This document shows positions 16,656 through 28,316 of a stretch of DNA of 35,590 nt, one piece after another. A program made the position numbers and the translations under genes. Position 1 is the first letter of the stretch. Each line of letters begins with the position of its first letter. Under the pieces are notes generated by a model. The model was not told the origin of the DNA, searched no databases, and saw only the letters and a program-made list of their open reading frames with translations. The stretch comes from Dehalococcoidia bacterium. Its GTDB lineage: Bacteria > Chloroflexota > Dehalococcoidia > SHYM01. The DNA lies in assembly GCA_009692805.1 (NCBI GenBank), contig SHYM01000005.1, forward strand, positions 1 through 35,590, written 5' to 3'.

Positions 16656-17519
16656 TTGCAGCTCGGCGTCATCTTCCCCCAGACCGAGATCGGCAGCGAT
16701 CCCGGGGCCATCCGCGACTACGCCCAGGCGGCGGAGGGCCTAGGCTATGCTCACCTGCTCGCCTACGAGCACGTCCTGGGCGCGAACATCGCCACCCGGC
16801 CGGGGTGGCGCGGCCCTTACACCCAGCGCCACACCTTTCACGAGCCCTTCGTGCTCTTCGGGTACCTGGCGGGGCTGACCAAGACGTTGGAGCTGGTCAC
16901 CGGCATCCTGATCCTGCCCCAGCGCCAGACGGTCCTGGTAGCCAAGCAGGCGGCTGAGGTGGATGTGCTGGCCGGGGGACGCCTGCGACTGGGCATCGGC
17001 ATCGGCTGGAACGAGGTGGAGTACGAGGCGTTGGGCGAAGACTTCCACACCCGTGGGCGGCGCTGCGAGGAGCAGATGGCGGTCCTGCGCGCCCTCTGGG
17101 CCCAGGAGGCGGTGAGCTTCACGGGCCGCTGGCACCATATCACCGACGCGGGCATCAACCCCCTGCCGCCGCGGCGACGCATCCCCATCTGGATCGGGGG
17201 CGGGGCGGCGCCGGTGCTGCAGCGCATCGCCCGGCTGGCCGACGGCTGGTTCCCCCAGTTCCGCCCCGATGACGCAGGCAAGAAGCTCTTGGCCCAGGTC
17301 CACGAGTATGCCCGCCAGGCCGGGCGCGACCCCGCCGCCATCGGGATCGAGGGCCGCGTCAGCATCGGCACGCGCACACCCGACGACTGGGCTAAGGAAC
17401 TGCAAGCCTGGCGCCAGCTGGGGGCCACCCATTGTGCAGTCAACACCATGAACGCCGGCCTTGACTCCCCCGCCAAACACATCGACGCCATACGCCGGTT
17501 CAAGGAGGCGGTGGGCTAA
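16656..17519 (+). CDS. LLM class (probably F420-dependent) oxidoreductase
   Basis: MQLGVIFPQTEIGSDPGAIRDYAQAAEGLGYAHLLAYEHVLG...LVTGILILPQRQTVLVAKQAAEVDVLAGGRLRLGIGIGWNEVEYEALGEDFHTRGRR; TTG start preceded by aaggagg. Confidence 0.92.
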   Translation: MQLGVIFPQTEIGSDPGAIRDYAQAAEGLGYAHLLAYEHVLGANIATRPGWRGPYTQRHTFHEPFVLFGYLAGLTKTLELVTGILILPQRQTVLVAKQAAEVDVLAGGRLRLGIGIGWNEVEYEALGEDFHTRGRRCEEQMAVLRALWAQEAVSFTGRWHHITDAGINPLPPRRRIPIWIGGGAAPVLQRIARLADGWFPQFRPDDAGKKLLAQVHEYARQAGRDPAAIGIEGRVSIGTRTPDDWAKELQAWRQLGATHCAVNTMNAGLDSPAKHIDAIRRFKEAVG

Positions 17520-17584
17520 GGGGGGCACCACCCTTCGACCCCCGGCAGAGGGGCTGCGTCCCTCTGGACTCCCCATTCTTCATC
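17519..17584 (+). repeat. Dispersed intergenic repeat family R1, copy C (partial)
   Basis: aggggggcaccacccttcgacccccggcagaggggctgcgtccctctggactccccattcttcat. Confidence 0.6.
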
Positions 17585-17723
17585 AGCTTGCTGGTTCCGT
17601 CCCCTACACGGCGGAAGGTCAGGATGGGGGAATGCTGTATCCTGAATTGAATGGCTAATTTGGGCTAGCGCCCTGGCGCGTAGCCCGGTTGGACTCGCGC
17701 ACCACCTTAGCCTGGGGGAGAAG

Positions 17724-20700
17724 ATGGTCCAGAGCACACCACCGCGGCACACCAACCGCCTGATTCACGAGACCTCGCCCTACCTGCTCCAGCACGCCCA
17801 CAACCCGGTGGACTGGTACCCCTGGGGCCCAGAGGCGCTCAAGCGGGCCCAGGCGGAGGACAAGCCGCTCCTCGTCAGCATCGGCTACTCGGCGTGCCAT
17901 TGGTGCCACGTCATGGAGCGCGAGAGCTTCGAGGACGAGGCGATCGCGGCGCTGATGAACGAGCACTTTGTTTGCATCAAGGTAGACCGCGAGGAGCGGC
18001 CGGACCTGGACCAGATTTACATGGCGGCGACCACTGCCCTTAACCAGGGACAGGGCGGCTGGCCCATGACGGTGTTCTTGACGCCGCAGCAGACGCCCTT
18101 CTATGCGGGCACCTACTTCCCCCCCGAGGATGGCCACGGTCGCCCCGGTTTTCCCACCTTGCTCCGGCGCCTGGCTGAGCTCTGGAAGAGCGAGCGCCCC
18201 AACCTGGAGGGCGCCGCCGCCGACCTGGCCCGCCGCCTGCAACAGCAAGCGCATGGCAGCGCCCGGCTGGCGGTGGGCGAGCGCGAGCTTAGGTTGGCGA
18301 CGGAGCAGTTCGCCGAGACCTTCGACCCCATCTACGGCGGCTTCGGCCGCGCCCCCAAGTTTCCCGCCGCCACGGGCCTATCTTTGCTGCTGCGCTGTCA
18401 CCGCCGCTCGGGCGACGCGCGCATCCTGGATATGGTCCGCAAGACGCTGGACGGCATGGCCCGGGGCGGCATGTACGACCAGATCGGCGGCGGCTTTGCC
18501 CGCTACTCCACCGACGAGCGCTGGCTGGTGCCCCACTTCGAGAAGATGCTCTACGATAACGCTCTCCTGGCGAAGGTCTATCTGGATGGCTGGCAAGCCA
18601 CGGGCAATCGCCTCTACCGTCGCATCGCCGCCGAGACCCTGGACTACGTCCTGCGCGAAATGACCTCGCCGGAAGGGGGATTCTATTCCGCTACCGACGC
18701 CGACTCCGAGGGGCACGAGGGGCGGTTCTTCGTCTGGAGCCCGGCCCAGCTCCGCCCAGTCTTGGGCGAGGACGGGGCGCGCTGGTTCTGCGCCTACTAC
18801 GACATCACGCCCACCGGCAACTGGGAGGGCTGGAACATCCCCAACACCCCTCGGAAGCTGGAGGACGTAGCGCGGGAGCTGGGCTGCCCGCCCCAGGATC
18901 TCCAGCAGTCTCTGGACCAGGCCCGCCCCAAGGTCTACGAGGCCCGTCGCCAGCGGGTGCCGCCCGCCACCGACGACAAGGTCCTCACGGCCTGGAACGG
19001 CATGATGATCGGCGCCTTGGCCGAGGGGTACCGCGTCCTGGGGGAGCCCCGCTATCTGGAGGGCGCGGAGCGGGCGGCGGACTTCATCCTGAGCCGCCTG
19101 GCCTCCCCGGACGGGCGCCTGCTACGCACCTATCGCGCCGGCGTGGCGCACCTGGATGCCTACCTGGAGGACTACGCCTGCCTGGCGGAGGGGCTCCTGG
19201 ACCTCTATGAGGCGGGCGGACGGCGCCGCTACCTGGACCAGGCGACCCGGCTGGCGGAGCTTATCCTGGCCGATTTCAAAGACGCGGACGGCGCTGCGTT
19301 CTACGAGACGGCGCGGGGCCACGAGCCGCTCATCGTACGGCCGCGGGAGGGCCAAGACGGCGCTACCCCCAGCGCCAACGCCGTGGCGGCCCACGTCCTG
19401 GCGCGGCTGTCCTGCCATCTGGGACTGCCCGAGCTACGCAGCGCGGCCATCGCCGCCATCCGGGAGTATGGCCGCATGATCGCCCAATACCCCAGGGCCT
19501 TCGCCAAAAGCCTGATTGTGGTGGACTTCCTGCTGGATGGCCCCGTGGAGCTGGCCCTGGTCGGGCGGCTGCAAGAGCCGGGCTTCGAGGCCCTGCGCCG
19601 GGAGCTGGGCGTACACTATCTCCCCAACCGTATCCAGGCGCTCCACGACCCCTCAGCAGGGCAGGCCCAGGGGCTTCCCCTTCTCGAAGGCAAGGCGCTG
19701 ATGGGGGGCAGAGCCGCCCTCTATGTCTGTCGGGACTTCGCCTGCGCCGCGCCCGTGACCGAGGCCGTCCAGGTCGCCGCGGCCCTGAGCGCCGAGCGGG
19801 GCAGCCGTCCCTCTGGCCCCATAACCCTGATCGACCAGCTAACCGCCGGCCACGCTACACCCGAAGGCACCGCCGCCTACGCCCAGCGTTTTAGCGCCAT
19901 GCGCCCTTATGGATACGGTCCCCTGGGCTCCACGGGGCTCGCCATCAGCCGGCTGGGCTTCGGCGGCTATCGCATCGAGGCGGAGACGCCGGAGCACCGG
20001 CAGGCGTTGGAGCTGGCGCTGCTGAGCGGCTGCAACCTCATCGATACCTCCACCAACTACACCGATGGCGGCAGCGAGCGCCTCGTCGGCGAGGCGCTCG
20101 CCAGCCTGACGCGTGCGGGCAAGCTGCGGCGGGAAGAGGTCGTCGTCGTCTCCAAGGTCGGTTATGTGCAGGGCGAGAACCTGGAGTTGGCGCAATCGCG
20201 GGAGGCGGCCGGCAGACCCTTCCCGGAGATGGTCAAGTACATGGAGGGCTGCTGGCACTGCGTCCACCCCGACTTCCTGCAAGACCAGTTGACCCGCTCC
20301 TTGGAGCGGCTGCAACTGGAGGCCCTGGACGTCTGCCTGTTGCATAACCCGGAGTACTACCTGTCGGACGCCGCCCACCGGGGTGCCGGACCTTTGGACA
20401 AGGTGCGCGACGACTTCTACCGCCGCCTCCAGGATGCCTTCGCCTTTTTCGAGGAGCAGGTATCCGCCGGCAAGCTGCGCTGGTACGGAGTCTCGTCGAA
20501 TACGGCGGTCTCCCCCGCCGGCGACCCGGAGGCGACCTCGCTGACGCGCATGCTGGAGGCGGCCCGCCGGGCCGGTGGCGATGCCCACCACTTCCGCGTC
20601 CTCCAGATACCCATGAACCTTCTGGAATCGGGAGGCGCCACGGAGCCCAACAACGGTCTGGACGGTCGCCAGACGGCCCTGGCCCTCGCCCTGGCGCAAA

Positions 20701-21371
20701 ACCTCGGCGTCCTCGTCAACCGCCCCCTGAACGCGATCCACGGGCCCGGAATGCTGCGGCTGGCGGACGCGCCGGTAGCGCGCGGCGAAGTCTCCTTCAT
20801 CACCCAGATCCCGGCGGTGGGCCGGCTGGAGGAGGAGTTCCGGGGCCAGCTCGCCCCCCAAATCCGGGCGGCGCCCAATACCCTGGCGCCCGCCCAGTAT
20901 TTCCGCTGGGCCGAACAGCTCCAGGGCCTGGTCCCCAGGCTGCAGGGACGGGAGCATTGGGAGCAGATCGAGGCCCAGATAGTCGGCCGGACGCTGCAGT
21001 TGGCGGAGGGGCTGGGCGAGCACCTGACCGGCCCGCTAGGGCAGCGTTGGGCTGCCTGGTGGGAGCGCTACCTGCCGGAGCTCCAGAAACTGCTGGGGGC
21101 CTTTCGGTACGTGGCTGCCAGCAAGGGCCAGGAGCAGGCGGCTGCCGTGGCGTCGGTCCTAGACCTTGCCCTGCCCGAGGAGCGCCGCCGGGAGGGCCTC
21201 TCCCGCAAGGCCCTCTGGGTGCTGGCCAGCACATCGGGGGTGAGCTGCGTGCTGAACGGGATGCGCCGGCCCGCGTACGTAAGCGATGCCTTGGGCGTGC
21301 TGGCGTGGTCGCCGCTGCCGGACGCCCTGCCCGTCTACTCCGCGCTGCGCGGCTTCCGGGCACCCGCGTAG
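17724..21371 (+). CDS. Two-domain fusion: DUF255/YyaL (SSP411, thioredoxin-like + six-hairpin) N-terminal, aldo/keto reductase C-terminal
   Basis: N-term [61 protein letters not shown]. From codon ~726 (19899) [67 protein letters not shown]. No stop between them. Confidence 0.9.
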   Translation: MVQSTPPRHTNRLIHETSPYLLQHAHNPVDWYPWGPEALKRAQAEDKPLLVSIGYSACHWCHVMERESFEDEAIAALMNEHFVCIKVDREERPDLDQIYMAATTALNQGQGGWPMTVFLTPQQTPFYAGTYFPPEDGHGRPGFPTLLRRLAELWKSERPNLEGAAADLARRLQQQAHGSARLAVGERELRLATEQFAETFDPIYGGFGRAPKFPAATGLSLLLRCHRRSGDARILDMVRKTLDGMARGGMYDQIGGGFARYSTDERWLVPHFEKMLYDNALLAKVYLDGWQATGNRLYRRIAAETLDYVLREMTSPEGGFYSATDADSEGHEGRFFVWSPAQLRPVLGEDGARWFCAYYDITPTGNWEGWNIPNTPRKLEDVARELGCPPQDLQQSLDQARPKVYEARRQRVPPATDDKVLTAWNGMMIGALAEGYRVLGEPRYLEGAERAADFILSRLASPDGRLLRTYRAGVAHLDAYLEDYACLAEGLLDLYEAGGRRRYLDQATRLAELILADFKDADGAAFYETARGHEPLIVRPREGQDGATPSANAVAAHVLARLSCHLGLPELRSAAIAAIREYGRMIAQYPRAFAKSLIVVDFLLDGPVELALVGRLQEPGFEALRRELGVHYLPNRIQALHDPSAGQAQGLPLLEGKALMGGRAALYVCRDFACAAPVTEAVQVAAALSAERGSRPSGPITLIDQLTAGHATPEGTAAYAQRFSAMRPYGYGPLGSTGLAISRLGFGGYRIEAETPEHRQALELALLSGCNLIDTSTNYTDGGSERLVGEALASLTRAGKLRREEVVVVSKVGYVQGENLELAQSREAAGRPFPEMVKYMEGCWHCVHPDFLQDQLTRSLERLQLEALDVCLLHNPEYYLSDAAHRGAGPLDKVRDDFYRRLQDAFAFFEEQVSAGKLRWYGVSSNTAVSPAGDPEATSLTRMLEAARRAGGDAHHFRVLQIPMNLLESGGATEPNNGLDGRQTALALALAQNLGVLVNRPLNAIHGPGMLRLADAPVARGEVSFITQIPAVGRLEEEFRGQLAPQIRAAPNTLAPAQYFRWAEQLQGLVPRLQGREHWEQIEAQIVGRTLQLAEGLGEHLTGPLGQRWAAWWERYLPELQKLLGAFRYVAASKGQEQAAAVASVLDLALPEERRREGLSRKALWVLASTSGVSCVLNGMRRPAYVSDALGVLAWSPLPDALPVYSALRGFRAPA

Positions 21372-21558
21372 GGGATTGGGCGAGCTCAAGGTTCCTTGGT
21401 TGCGACCGAATCGGCTCGGCTTTCAAAGGTGTCTTATATGGCTCGCACAACAGTATTTGGAGTATGATCGGGATCGATATAAATAATGGGAGACCGCTGG
21501 AGGAAGAAACCAAATGGTCCACGAACCTGAACCAACGAGCGCTTCACCTAGCTTTCCG

Positions 21559-21753
21559 GGGATAGCGCCGAGTACTGCCCAGCCCCAGGTCCGGCTGGCC
21601 CAGGGTGCTGGCCGAGATGCCGGAGCCGGTCATGTAGACAGCGGCGAAGCCGGCGCGCTCCACCAAGCGCGCTAGCAGGGCATCGTAGGCCCCCGGCGCC
21701 ACGACGATGCCGGGCTGCGCGAGAAGCTGGCGAAGACGCATGGTAGCGCGCAT
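21559..21753 (-). pseudogene. Isocitrate lyase/PEP mutase family protein, N-terminal fragment only
   Basis: [59 protein letters not shown], then unrelated sequence and stop (ORF runs to 21544). Confidence 0.7.
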
Positions 21754-21804
21754 GCCGGGCTCCTTTCAGGGCGACAAGAGGGTCTAGTCGACGGCTTGAC
21801 CGGT

Positions 21805-22725
21805 CTAAGCTGGCGTCAGGCGTTGCCAGGCTTGCTGCGGCTTGCGCCGGGGGAAGAGCTCCGGATGGATGATCTCGGCCAGGATTTCAAGGCCGTCTAC
21901 GATGCGGGGGCCGGGACGGTTGAAATAGGCCGAGCCATCCACCACATACACCTGCCCCGAGCGCACGGCGGCCAGGCCCTTCCATACCTCTGAGAGCGCG
22001 ACCCGGCTCAGCGCCTCGATGCTCTGGGCCAGGTTGAACCCGCAGGGCATGAGGACGATGACTTCAGGGTCGTAGGCGGCGACGTCGGGCCAGGATATCT
22101 GCGCCGACGGGTGGCCCTCCCGCCCCAAGCCCTCGCGGCCGCCCGCCAGGCGCACCATCTCCGGCACCCAGTGTCCCCCGCTGAAGGGAGGGTCCAGCCA
22201 CTCCAGGGCGAACACCCTGGGCCGCTGCTGGGCCCACCGCGCCGTGGTGGCCACCTGGTCGATGCGCCGCTTGAGCCTATGGACAACCTCGGCGGCGCGC
22301 TCGGGCGTCCCGGTCAGCTGCCCCACCTGTTCGATGCTTTGTAGGATGCCCTTCAGACCGGTGGGCTCCAGGGAGACGACCTGCCGCTCGCCCGGCAGCA
22401 GCCGAACGGCTTTACGCACCTCGCCATAGGAGACGGCGCACACCTGGCAGAGCTCCTGGGTGAGCAGGATGTCGGGGTCCAGCTTTTGCAACAGCTCCTG
22501 GTCCAGGTAGTAGATACTGCTGCCGCCGTGGAGGGAGGCGGTGACGTGGTTGTGTATCTCGCGGCTGGAGGAGTCCGCATGCTCCAGGGCGCTGCGGGTG
22601 ACGGCGGGCAGACGCGTCGCTTCGGGAGGGTAGTCGCACTCATGGGTGACCCCCACCAACTGGTCGCCCAGCCCCAGGGAAAACACGATCTCCGTGGCGC
22701 TGGGGAGAAGGGAGCAGATGCGCAT
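21805..22725 (-). CDS. Cobalamin/metal-chelate ABC transporter substrate-binding protein, BtuF-like
   Basis: MRICSLLPSATEIVFSLGLGDQLVGVTHECDYPPEATRLPAVTRS...DILLTQELCQVCAVSYGEV...SWPDVAAYDPEVIVLMPCGF...VVDGSAYFNRPGPRIVDGLEILAEIIHPE. Confidence 0.9.
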   Translation of the reverse strand: MRICSLLPSATEIVFSLGLGDQLVGVTHECDYPPEATRLPAVTRSALEHADSSSREIHNHVTASLHGGSSIYYLDQELLQKLDPDILLTQELCQVCAVSYGEVRKAVRLLPGERQVVSLEPTGLKGILQSIEQVGQLTGTPERAAEVVHRLKRRIDQVATTARWAQQRPRVFALEWLDPPFSGGHWVPEMVRLAGGREGLGREGHPSAQISWPDVAAYDPEVIVLMPCGFNLAQSIEALSRVALSEVWKGLAAVRSGQVYVVDGSAYFNRPGPRIVDGLEILAEIIHPELFPRRKPQQAWQRLTPA

Positions 22726-22736
22726 CGGGCCTCCTC

Positions 22737-22754
22737 GTCCCGACTTGTCGGGAC
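22737..22754. repeat. Perfect inverted repeat gtcccgac-tt-gtcgggac
   Basis: Same core (TCCCGAC-NN-GTCGGGA) at 3716-3731 and 5829-5844. Confidence 0.7.
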
Positions 22755-22766
22755 GGCATTGCCTCG

Positions 22767-22788
22767 AAACCCCGCCATGGCGGGGTTT
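22767..22788. repeat. Perfect 22-nt palindrome aaaccccgccatggcggggttt
   Basis: Self-reverse-complementary; lies upstream of the BtuF-like gene. Confidence 0.7.
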
Positions 22789-23028
22789 ACCTGGCCCCTT
22801 AGAGCGATGGTAGCCGCTGGCGCTGCCAGCCGTCAAATACAGGGCGTCAAATACAGGGATTGACAGGGAGTGAGGCCCTGACTACAGTGGCGCCATCACG
22901 ATGGGGTTCGCCCCGGCGTGTCCGCGGGAGAGCCGCATTATACATTGTGTGAGCGGCCTAACAGCGGCATGCAGCTCATGGCGCTCCGCGCCGCTGCTGA
23001 TGCCGAACGTTAAAGGGAGGCGCTGGCC

Positions 23029-23280
23029 ATGGCGGAGGGGGCCCTAAGCGACCTGCTGGTCCTGGACCTTAGCGAATCCATAGCGGGCGGTTTCTGCACC
23101 AGGTTTCTGGCTGGCTGCGGCGCCGAGGTGATCAAGGTGGAGCCCCCGGGCACGGGGGACCCCACCCGTGGCGTGCCCCCCTTCCAGGGGGGTGAGCCTC
23201 ATTTGGAGAAGGGGGCGCTGCATCACTTCCTGCACGGCGGCAAGAAAAGCATCACCGTTCGTTACAACGACGGACGCTAA
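23029..23280 (+). pseudogene. CoA transferase family III (CaiB/BaiF-like), N-terminal fragment
   Basis: LSDLLVLDLSESIAGGFCTRFLAGCGAEVIKVEPPGTGDPTRGVPPF...LEKGALHHFLHGGKKSITV then abrupt stop after ~83 codons. Confidence 0.75.
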
Positions 23281-23515
23281 CGGGAATCCCCTCAGCTTCT
23301 ATGAGACCGATTCGTTGATGTACGCTGGATCGTCCGGGTGCCCAGGCTTTATTGAATCTGGGGAGGTCTTCGGCATGCACAACCAGTCAGTTGTGGATCC
23401 GAAGAAGGGTGAGTCAGTTACGGGTGAGGCGGCACCCACGCGACTAGCTATTGCCATGTGGGTAACTTCCATGGACATCATTGATTTTGCCTCAGCAAAT
23501 GGAATCACACTCTAG
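23270..23515 (+). pseudogene. C-terminal fragment of an unrelated gene, possibly creatininase family
   Basis: In a different frame: NPLSFYETDSLMYAGSSGCPGFIESGEVFGMHNQSVVDPKKGESVTGEAAPTRLAIAMWVTSMDIIDFA*; resembles the creatininase C-terminal 'GVFGDPT.A..EKGE'. Confidence 0.35.
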
Positions 23516-23620
23516 TGGTGAACTGCCTAACCCGCGCCTGCACCGTCGGTTTCCCATCTTCGCGGCTATGGCGGCCCGATGTAGACCCAGGGGAATGCAC
23601 CCGGGCGGCGCCCGCTCCCG

Positions 23621-25282
<1,662 letters not shown>

Positions 25283-25313
25283 CTAGGGCGCTGTCACTGT
25301 GGGAGCTTGGGGG

Positions 25314-26231
25314 CTAGAAAAGGGCGATGGGGTTGACCGGCGACCCCGTGCCGCCTGGCACCCTGAGCGGCGCGATCGTCAGCATGAATTCGTAGCGGCC
25401 TTCCTGGGCGCAGGCCTCGGCGAGAGGCTGGAGCAAGGAGTTGTCGACCAGCGCCACGCCGTAGGCGAAGATGGCGCCATGGACGGTCCAGGGGAGGTCG
25501 TAGTCGTGGGGCGCGGCGTCCATCAGGTCCCAGACCAGGAGCGCCACGTCGTGGTCGCGCAAGAAGGGCAGGCAGGAGGCGTGTAGGCCGGGGCTAGGGG
25601 GCTGATATCCGCTCCAGCCGGGATTGGCGGCCTGCCAGGCCTCGCGGCCGCTATAGACCACCAGGGCGTCGCCAGGCTCCAGCTTGACCCCCTGAGCGCT
25701 GGCGATCTCCTCCAGCTCCCAGCCGTGGACCGGGCGCTCCAGGGTAACGGATGGCACGCCGCGATGCCGGGGGACGTCTAACAGCACGCCGCGAGTGATG
25801 ATGCCGTCGTGCCAGCCCTCCACGGACCCAAAGTGGGCGCCGTCGCCCGCAATCTCAACCTTGGGATCGCGCCCGTTCCACATGCCGCCGCTGTCCCAGA
25901 CGTGGCAGAGGGCGTCGATGTGGGTGGCGGCGTAGCCGTGATAGGCGATGCCGTAATAGTCGACGGCAGCGCCGCCGCCATTGGGGCGCTGGAAGCTCCG
26001 CATCCAGTGTTGCGCCGGGTTGGGGTTGCCGGGCCCCGGCAGCTTGGGGAAGTCGCGGCTGAGGGATACGGCGCGGCCGCTGCGCACGAGCTTGGCGGCG
26101 GCGGCACGCTTGGCCGGCGTGATCAGATTGATGGCGCCCACCTGGTCGTCTTTGCCCCAGCGTCCCCAGTTTCGGCGCTCCCGAAGATACCCCACCACTT
26201 GATCGCGGGTCGGCAGGCGATGCTCAGCCAT
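25314..26231 (-). CDS. Cyclase family protein (kynurenine formamidase-like)
   Basis: NWGRWGKDDQVGAINLITPAKRAAAAKLVRSGRAVSLSRDF...HIDALCHVWDSGGMWNG...GVLLDVPRHRGV; start MAEHRLPTRDQ. Confidence 0.92.
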   Translation of the reverse strand: MAEHRLPTRDQVVGYLRERRNWGRWGKDDQVGAINLITPAKRAAAAKLVRSGRAVSLSRDFPKLPGPGNPNPAQHWMRSFQRPNGGGAAVDYYGIAYHGYAATHIDALCHVWDSGGMWNGRDPKVEIAGDGAHFGSVEGWHDGIITRGVLLDVPRHRGVPSVTLERPVHGWELEEIASAQGVKLEPGDALVVYSGREAWQAANPGWSGYQPPSPGLHASCLPFLRDHDVALLVWDLMDAAPHDYDLPWTVHGAIFAYGVALVDNSLLQPLAEACAQEGRYEFMLTIAPLRVPGGTGSPVNPIALF

Positions 26232-26251
26232 AGCGCACTTCCCCCTGGCTA

Positions 26252-26310
26252 CTAGTATCCCGTCCCTGGTTGGCAGCACGGCACGCTAGTGAATGCCGAT
26301 ACCTCACCCC
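26252..26310. repeat. Upstream repeat family R2, copy B
   Basis: tagtatcccgtccctggttggcagcacggcacgctagtgaatgccgatacctcacccc. Confidence 0.7.
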
Positions 26311-26471
26311 CGACAGTGGCTTCCCCCCGCACCCCGTTATTCAAGATTCTCTAGGGCAGGCCACTGGGGGTTATGACGCTTCCGCAAGCCCCTAACCTCC
26401 CTCCCTGCACCGTAATCGCTAGCCGATACTACCATGGCGGCAGGAGTTGGCAACATGCTGGGGCTAAAGGC

Positions 26472-26498
26472 GGGGGGGCCACCCTTGGTGGCCCCCCC
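26472..26498 (-). terminator. Strong hairpin downstream of the DUF35 gene
   Basis: gggggggccacc-ctt-ggtggccccccc, 12-bp perfect stem, followed on the - strand by GCCTTTAG. Confidence 0.6.
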
Positions 26499-26524
26499 GT
26501 TCAGGTTCGCCTAGGTGCAGGGTG

Positions 26525-27112
26525 TCAGGCGGCGCCTCTGGTCTTGGGGGGCGCAGTCTTGGGGGGCGCAGCCTTGGTGTGGCGCTCGGCAGCGGCGAGC
26601 GCCTCCGGGTCGGTGGAGGGGCAGAAGAGGGGCAGGGTAACGTCCTCGTGGTCCTCCCACACCACCTCCACGGGCATCCCGATACGGATGCTCTTGGGAT
26701 CAAGCTCGAACGCCGGCACCTTGGCGGGGTTGTTCCAGCGGGCGACCTGGCTCACTGGCTCCTTGCCGTTGGGGTTCATGTCCACCAGGTTGGTGGCCAG
26801 CCTGACGCCGCCTGCGCGAGACAGTTCGACGACGGCGACGTTGAAGGGGGGACGCCCCACCAGGGCGGGGTGGGCCGGCGCCCGTACTATGGTGAAGGTA
26901 TAGACCACGCCGATGGGCGGCACCTGGTCTACCCACAGGTAGTCCAGCGACCGGCATTTGAAACAGTGGGGTATGGGGTTATGACGAAAGGTGCCGCACT
27001 TGGTGCAGCGCTGGATCATGAGGCGATGCCGCTTGGTCCAGGCCCAATACTCTTGGTCGTGCATCCCACCCTGGGGCAGGGGCATGCCTTTGGGGAAATA
27101 GCTGTCAGCCAC
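26525..27112 (-). CDS. DUF35 OB-fold/zinc-ribbon protein (acyl-CoA-associated)
   Basis: VADSYFPKGMPLPQGGMHDQEYWAWTKRHRLMIQRCTKCGTFRHNPIPHCFKCRSLDYLWVDQVPPIGVVYTFTIVRAPAHPALVGRPPFNVAVVEL; C-x2-C-x10-C-x2-C. Confidence 0.92.
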   Translation of the reverse strand: MADSYFPKGMPLPQGGMHDQEYWAWTKRHRLMIQRCTKCGTFRHNPIPHCFKCRSLDYLWVDQVPPIGVVYTFTIVRAPAHPALVGRPPFNVAVVELSRAGGVRLATNLVDMNPNGKEPVSQVARWNNPAKVPAFELDPKSIRIGMPVEVVWEDHEDVTLPLFCPSTDPEALAAAERHTKAAPPKTAPPKTRGAA

Positions 27113-27114
27113 GG

Positions 27115-28290
27115 CTACCTCCTCACGATCAGGTCGCTTACCGGCGCCACACCCGGCCCGGAAGCGACCAGGCAGATCTCGGCGCCCTCCACCTGGCAAG
27201 TGGAGGTGCCCCGCATCTGGCGCACGGCTTCCGTGACCAGCTCTAGACCATGGATGTAGGCCTCCGCCAGGTTGCCGCCGCTGGTATTCATGGGCAGTTT
27301 GCCGGCATGAGGAGCGCCGGGATCGGCTACTAACTTATGCTCCAAGCGGCCGCCGTCGCTGAAGGGCCCGCCCTCGCCGCGCTTGCAGAAGCCATGCTCC
27401 TCGATGGACATGAGCACCATGGAGGTCATGTTCTCGTAGATCTGCATGACCTGAATATCCTTAGGCTCGATGCCGGAGCGCGCCCAGAGGTCTTTGGCCA
27501 CGCTGTTGAAGTTGGAGGTGGGGTACTCGGGGCTGGCGTAACCGCCCTCGTGGGGGCCCGTCCCCTGGGCGGCGGCCATCAGGAAGGTCGGCTTCTGCTT
27601 CAGGTCACGCGCTCGCTCCGGAGTCGTTACCAGCACCGCCGCCGCCCCATCGTTCTCCTGGCAGCAGTCGTAGAGGTGGAGCGGCTCGGATATGTAGCGC
27701 GACTTGTGGTAGAGCTCGCGGGTGATGGGACGCCCGTACATGACCGCCCGGGGGTTGCGCTGCGCATGTTTGTAGCTGGCCAGGGAGAGGTTGCATAGGT
27801 GGTCTTCGGTGGTTCCGAACTCATGCATGTGCCGGCGGGCGTGGAGAGCGTAACGGTGCACCGGATTCATGAGGCCGAAGGGCGACGAATGGGCGCCTTC
27901 GCCCTGGACGCGCTCGGCCGCGCGGGACTGGCCAAAGCGCCCGAACTGCCCCTGCGCCAGGGAGCGGAAGGCGATGGCGTAGTTGCACACTCCGCTGTAG
28001 ACGGCCATCATGGCGTTGCATACGGCCCCGGAGCCGCCGCCCCCGCCGCCGCCCCAGAACATGTTATTAATCCGCAGCTGGGGGATACCCAGGGCGCGGG
28101 CGATCCAGGGCCCGTTGTTGCGGTCGTCGGCGTAGCTGAAGATGCCGTCCACCTGCTCGACGGGCAGGCCCGCGTCCTCGCAGGTCGTGATGATGGCCTC
28201 GCAGGCCATCTGGAACTCGCTGCGTCGCGCTTGCCCCCAGGGGAGGAACTCCGTCTCGCCGATGCCGGCTATGCAGGTCTTATCACGCAT
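27115..28290 (-). CDS. Thiolase-fold protein (lipid-transfer/acetyl-CoA acetyltransferase family)
   Basis: MRDKTCIAGIGETEFLPWG...NNMFWGGGGGGGSGAVCNAMMAVYSGVCNYAIAFRS...CQENDGAAAVLVTTPERA...QIYENMTSMVLMSIEEHGFCKRGEGGPF. Confidence 0.9.
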   Translation of the reverse strand: MRDKTCIAGIGETEFLPWGQARRSEFQMACEAIITTCEDAGLPVEQVDGIFSYADDRNNGPWIARALGIPQLRINNMFWGGGGGGGSGAVCNAMMAVYSGVCNYAIAFRSLAQGQFGRFGQSRAAERVQGEGAHSSPFGLMNPVHRYALHARRHMHEFGTTEDHLCNLSLASYKHAQRNPRAVMYGRPITRELYHKSRYISEPLHLYDCCQENDGAAAVLVTTPERARDLKQKPTFLMAAAQGTGPHEGGYASPEYPTSNFNSVAKDLWARSGIEPKDIQVMQIYENMTSMVLMSIEEHGFCKRGEGGPFSDGGRLEHKLVADPGAPHAGKLPMNTSGGNLAEAYIHGLELVTEAVRQMRGTSTCQVEGAEICLVASGPGVAPVSDLIVRR

Positions 28291-28316
28291 TGACCAAGGC
28301 AAGGTCGTCTCCTTTC

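Noticed and set aside
28020-28070. Glycine run (GGGGGGG) in the thiolase-fold protein as a frameshift hotspot
   Set aside because: The codons are mixed (gcc/gcg/ccg on + strand) and the reading frame remains intact; a Gly-rich loop is plausible in this family.
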